Below are positions 7,220 to 9,247 of a stretch of DNA of 9,247 nucleotides, piece after piece. The position numbers and the translations under genes were made by a program. The stretch covers positions 1 through 9,247 of the forward strand of contig JBBSOJ010000125.1 of NCBI GenBank assembly GCA_038259855.1, in the 5' to 3' direction. Source of the stretch: JBPOFM01 sp038259855 (GTDB lineage: Bacteria > Bacteroidota > Bacteroidia > Flavobacteriales > Flavobacteriaceae). The notes under the pieces were generated by a model. It did no database searches. It had not been told where the DNA came from and saw only the letters and a program-made list of their open reading frames with translations. Within the stretch, counting starts at the first letter, position 1; each line of letters starts with the position of its first letter.

Positions 7220-7852
7220 TTACGGTAATTCTACCACAGCGTCCTGTAAGGGTTTTCGAACTTTCTTAAAACCCGCAAAAATGTCCGCTTCATCGCGGTA
7301 CCCAACTGGCAAAAGGAGCACCGATTTTAAACCTTCAGATTTTAAATTCAGAATGCGATCAAATTCAGAAGCATTAAATCCTTCCATAGGGCAAGAATCG
7401 ATTTCTTCAACCGCACAAACAGTCATTAAATTTCCAAGAGCAATATAAACCTGATTTATGCTCCATTTTTGACGCTCTTCTTGCGTTTTTTTACGCATCA
7501 TTGTTTTCAGATCATTTCGGTAAGGCGACAAAATGGTTTCGGGTGTGCTTCTGATGGTTTTGACATTATCAAAATACCCGTCGATATCGTCATCTTCAAT
7601 ATTATCATTAATGCATAAGACCATTAAATGAGATGCATCGGCTACCTGCTTTTGGCCGTAAGAATGAGGCACCAACTGATGACGCAAATTTTTGTCTTCC
7701 ACCACCACCAACTTTATGGTCTGTAATCCAAAAGAGGTAGCAGTTAGATTGAATGCCTGCTTTAGAATATTCAATTTATCTGCTGAAAGAGCTTTTGTGG
7801 AATCAAATTTTTTAGTGGCATATCGCCATTGCAATTGTTCTATAATATTCAT
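7220..7852 (-). CDS. NfsB-like nitroreductase, FMN-dependent NAD(P)H oxidoreductase
   Basis: This is a flavoprotein of the nitroreductase superfamily, about 210 residues as usual for NfsB-type enzymes, expected to form a cytoplasmic FMN-binding homodimer that reduces nitroaromatics, quinones or pteridines with NAD(P)H. N-terminal QWRYATKKFD (8-17) is the FMN-phosphate-binding signature. TATSFGLQ (37-44), WSINQVYIALGNLM (130-143), CPMEGF (154-159) and LLPVGYRDEAD (180-190) followed by KKVRK (196-200) are the other conserved blocks of this subgroup. There is no signal peptide. The gene is divergent from dps over a 243-bp region and has its own TAnnTTTG box. The physiological substrate cannot be read from the sequence, and names such as dihydropteridine reductase are often given to this group without proof. 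Confidence 0.9.
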   Translation of the reverse strand: MNIIEQLQWRYATKKFDSTKALSADKLNILKQAFNLTATSFGLQTIKLVVVEDKNLRHQLVPHSYGQKQVADASHLMVLCINDNIEDDDIDGYFDNVKTIRSTPETILSPYRNDLKTMMRKKTQEERQKWSINQVYIALGNLMTVCAVEEIDSCPMEGFNASEFDRILNLKSEGLKSVLLLPVGYRDEADIFAGFKKVRKPLQDAVVELP

Positions 7853-7871
7853 TTGTAAGCAATAATTTTTG

Positions 7872-7904
7872 CAAAAGTACTTTAAAGCATTTAATAATGC
7901 CGAA
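7872..7904 (-). promoter_or_regulatory. Candidate nitroreductase promoter (TTCG-N21-TACTTTTG)
   Basis: On the minus strand TACTTTTG (7879-7872) is an exact TAnnTTTG -7 element ending 19 nt before the ATG at 7852. TTCG (7904-7901), 21 nt further upstream, is an imperfect -33 TTTG. The -7 call is stronger than the -33 call. Confidence 0.55.
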
Positions 7905-7958
7905 CTATTAAGAACGCTTATATAATGATGGTATTTATAAAATCTATACCCACAAAAC

Positions 7959-7994
7959 TTAACAAAATGTTAAATTGAAACGAGTCAACATTTT
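7959..7994. promoter_or_regulatory. Overlapping dyads in the nitroreductase/dps intergenic region
   Basis: Two inverted repeats share sequence. TTAACA-AAA-TGTTAA (7959-7973) is a perfect 6-bp palindrome with a 3-nt centre. AAAATGTT (7964-7971) is repeated inverted as AACATTTT (7987-7994). Such spaced half-sites suit a dimeric regulator placed between two divergent stress-type genes. The regulator is unknown. In AT-rich DNA short dyads also arise by chance, so confidence is modest. Confidence 0.4.
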
Positions 7995-8000
7995 AACTTT

Positions 8001-8042
8001 TTGTACACGAAATTAAATACTTAATTACTTAATTTCGTACAA
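8001..8042. repeat. Long inverted repeat upstream of dps
   Basis: The left arm TTGTACACGAAATTAA (8001-8016) and right arm TTAATTTCGTACAA (8029-8042) are reverse complements over 14 bp, apart from a 2-nt AC insertion in the left arm; the loop is 12 nt. It ends 53 bp before the dps ATG. It could be an operator, or an mRNA leader hairpin if transcription starts to its left. A candidate -7 box TAACTTTT (7994-8001) with TTG at 7975-7977 would place the start just there, but its last base and 16-nt spacing are off consensus. The rest of the 7853-8095 gap holds no gene I can support. Confidence 0.55.
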
Positions 8043-8095
8043 GTTCAGATGAATTTCTAAACTAAAAAATTAATTTTTAAAATTAAAAACACATT

Positions 8096-8575
8096 ATGAA
8101 AACCAACATTGGAATATCAAAAGAAAACAGACAAAAAGTAACCGATATCTTGGCAAAATTACTAGCCGATGAATTCGTACTCTATACTAAAACACTTCGC
8201 GCACACTGGAATCTTGAAGGTCATGATTTTCACACCAAGCACGTCTTTTTTGAAGAGCATTATAATGCCATCAAAAAATTTACCGACACCGTTGCAGAGC
8301 GTATTAGAAAATTAGGACATTATGCTCCTGCGACCTTAAAAGAATATTTGGAATTGACCCATTTGTCAGAAAAATATGAGGGAAGCCATTCTAGTCATGA
8401 TTATATCGAAGCCTTATTGAGTGATCATGATACGATCATACAATATATAAGAGAAAACATTTCTAAAACCGAAGATGATTTTAAAGATGCAGGTTCAGCT
8501 GATTTTTTAACAGGATTGATGCAAGAGCATGAGGAAATGGCTTGGATGTTAAGAGCTACAATTGCGAAAGCATAA
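8096..8575 (+). CDS. dps: Dps ferritin-like DNA-binding/iron-storage protein
   Basis: Dps forms a 12-subunit shell that oxidises Fe2+ with hydrogen peroxide at inter-subunit ferroxidase sites, stores the iron and protects DNA under oxidative stress or starvation. The 159 residues match the usual family length. The signature RAHWNLEGHDFHTKHVFFEE (35-54) is present, and the site residues keep the canonical spacing: H37, H49 (+12), D64 (+15) and E68 (+4) in DTVAERIRKLG (64-74). APATLKEY (77-84) and the final helix MQEHEEMAWMLRA are typical. The N-terminus is short, with only a few basic residues (K2, K9, R12, K14), so DNA binding may be weaker than in E. coli Dps. It stands alone on the + strand with a palindromic upstream region and a strong downstream terminator, consistent with a monocistronic regulated gene. 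Confidence 0.95.
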   Translation: MKTNIGISKENRQKVTDILAKLLADEFVLYTKTLRAHWNLEGHDFHTKHVFFEEHYNAIKKFTDTVAERIRKLGHYAPATLKEYLELTHLSEKYEGSHSSHDYIEALLSDHDTIIQYIRENISKTEDDFKDAGSADFLTGLMQEHEEMAWMLRATIAKA

Positions 8576-8648
8576 GTCCTTTTTAAATGTCATAAGTAAT
8601 TGTGAAACTTAAAAATGTGATTAACACACTATAATTTTCAATTAGCTT

Positions 8649-8683
8649 AAAATGCTTCGAGTAAATTGCTCGGAGCATTTTTT
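8649..8683 (+). terminator. Rho-independent terminator downstream of dps
   Basis: AATGCTTCGAG (8651-8661) pairs with CTCGGAGCATT (8669-8679) around a 7-nt loop. There is a single G-U wobble, and outer A-U pairs extend the stem to 13 bp. A run of six T (8678-8683) follows. It lies about 75 nt past the dps stop. The 8576-8648 stretch before it shows no coding potential and is probably the dps 3' UTR. Confidence 0.85.
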
Positions 8684-8727
8684 AGTTTAAAAATGAACTA
8701 TATAATTATTTAAAAAGCCATCGTAGA

Positions 8728-8988
8728 ATGTCATTTGAAGAACTTATTGGTATTGCTGCTGGTGTGTTTACAACCTTGGGCGTCTTACCTCAAATTATAA
8801 AAGCTATCAAAACAAAAAAAGTAAAGGATGTCAGTCCCTATATGTTTATGATTTTATGCTTGGGTGTAGGCTTATGGACGATTTATGGCATAATGATCAA
8901 TGACTGGCCTGTAATCATAACCAACGCCATATCTTTTATATTGAATGGTATTATGCTTACCATTATTCTAACACAAGACAAAAAATGA
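8728..8988 (+). CDS. SemiSWEET (MtN3/PQ-loop) sugar transporter
   Basis: This is a bacterial half-SWEET: a three-helix protein that dimerises to form a facilitated sugar pore in the inner membrane. At 86 residues it is the usual SemiSWEET length. Helices lie at about 5-23, 38-56 and 61-81. The PQ motif is P21-Q22 in GVLPQIIKAIKTKKVKDVS (18-36). W50, Y53 and N66 have the same mutual spacing as the substrate-pocket Trp, Tyr and Asn that I recall from Leptospira SemiSWEET, so transport function is plausible; the sugar cannot be read from the sequence. It follows the dps terminator, so it should have its own promoter. The 8684-8727 leader is AT-rich, with no clean TAnnTTTG box. It is convergent with the photolyase gene. 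Confidence 0.92.
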   Translation: MSFEELIGIAAGVFTTLGVLPQIIKAIKTKKVKDVSPYMFMILCLGVGLWTIYGIMINDWPVIITNAISFILNGIMLTIILTQDKK

Positions 8989-9008
8989 TCATTTGGGCAA
9001 TCAAATGA
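8989..9008 (-). terminator. Hairpin filling the 22-bp gap between convergent SemiSWEET and photolyase genes
   Basis: TCATTTG (8989-8995) and CAAATGA (9002-9008) form a perfect 7-bp stem with a 6-nt loop. Read on the minus strand the stem is followed by T-C-A then TTTTTT, which is supplied by the two final lysine codons of the SemiSWEET gene. It therefore suits termination of the photolyase transcript better than the + strand, where only GTTTATT follows. Confidence 0.6.
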
Positions 9009-9010
9009 GT

Positions 9011-9247
9011 TTATTCAGATTCGATATTTAAGGTCTTCAATATCCTATTGATCGATCTGGTCCATTTAGCATACACTTCAATCGGTTTTGGATAGTTAGT
9101 GCTTTTAATAACCTCTTTAAATTCCCAAGGCGCATGGATTCGATTATCTTGTATCAGCTTCAATTCTGGAATCCAATTTGCGATATAATCATTAGCCTTG
9201 TACTTTAAACTTTGATGTACAGGATTGGTATAATAAATTTCAAAAGC
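9011..9247 (-). CDS. Photolyase/cryptochrome family protein, C-terminal fragment (runs off right edge)
   Basis: The minus-strand frame from 9247 to the TAA at 9013-9011 encodes 78 residues with no start codon in the window, so this is the 3' end of a longer gene. The peptide has the C-terminal FAD-domain signature of class I photolyases and cryptochromes: YYTNPVHQS (5-13 of the fragment; usual F-N-P-V-x-Q-x), then DYIANWIPELK (20-30), IHAPWEF (37-43) and NYPKPIEVYAKWTRSINRIL (51-70), matching Y-I-x-x-W-V-P-E-L, I-H-x-P-W and Y-P-x-P-I-V. The family either repairs UV-induced pyrimidine dimers with blue light or acts as a light sensor. The fragment cannot separate CPD photolyase, (6-4) photolyase and cryptochrome. 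The N-terminal antenna domain and most of the FAD site lie beyond the window. Confidence 0.85.
   Translation of the reverse strand, partial: AFEIYYTNPVHQSLKYKANDYIANWIPELKLIQDNRIHAPWEFKEVIKSTNYPKPIEVYAKWTRSINRILKTLNIESE

Noticed and set aside
7083..7448. Plus-strand open frame of 121 codons spanning the thioredoxin-like/nitroreductase gap
   Set aside because: Crosses two opposed real genes and the mapped promoter; no motif or plausible start signal.
8576..8648. Possible small gene or sRNA after dps
   Set aside because: No start codon with a sustained frame and no own promoter; best read as the dps 3' UTR leading to the terminator.

Overview
The window looks like chromosome of a marine-type member of the Flavobacteriaceae (Bacteroidota). 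The DNA is AT-rich and Shine-Dalgarno sites are weak or absent. Several genes are preceded by the Bacteroidota promoter element TAnnTTTG. One secreted enzyme ends in a type IX secretion (T9SS) sorting tail, and the gene order lolA - LptF/LptG-type permease - ribB is, from memory, typical of flavobacteria. There are no tRNA or rRNA genes, no CRISPR array, no transposase and no phage genes.

Region 1 (1-3806, + strand) is an envelope and housekeeping block. It holds the 3' part of lolA (lipoprotein carrier to the outer membrane; the start lies outside the window), a 661-aa LptF/LptG-family LPS-export permease with an extra C-terminal membrane domain, and ribB. The riboflavin enzyme carries a C-terminal GTP-cyclohydrolase-II-like domain that has lost all three zinc cysteines. 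A perfect 8-bp hairpin lies 5 nt upstream of the permease start codon.

Region 2 (3878-7162, - strand) reads thioredoxin-like periplasmic protein -> KdnA-type aminotransferase -> T9SS-secreted GH16 laminarinase. The first two genes are 11 nt apart and the third follows after 49 nt. A near-consensus promoter (TTTG-N19-TATATTTG) precedes the thioredoxin-like gene. The aminotransferase closely resembles Shewanella KdnA, which makes 8-amino-Kdo for LPS; no kdnB partner is in the window.

Region 3 (7220-9247) holds a NfsB-like nitroreductase (- strand) divergent from dps (+ strand), with a 243-bp intergenic region rich in dyad symmetry. Downstream are a strong intrinsic terminator, a SemiSWEET sugar transporter (+ strand) and, convergent to it across 22 bp, the C-terminal end of a photolyase/cryptochrome gene (- strand, running off the right edge).

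Taken together, the left half concerns the outer membrane (lipoprotein trafficking, LPS export, probable Kdo modification, surface glucan hydrolysis). The right half leans to redox and DNA protection (nitroreductase, Dps, photolyase). I see no clearly new multi-gene system. The most notable points are the KdnA homologue without KdnB beside it, the cysteine-less GCHII domain, the dyads upstream of dps, and the hairpin at the permease start.
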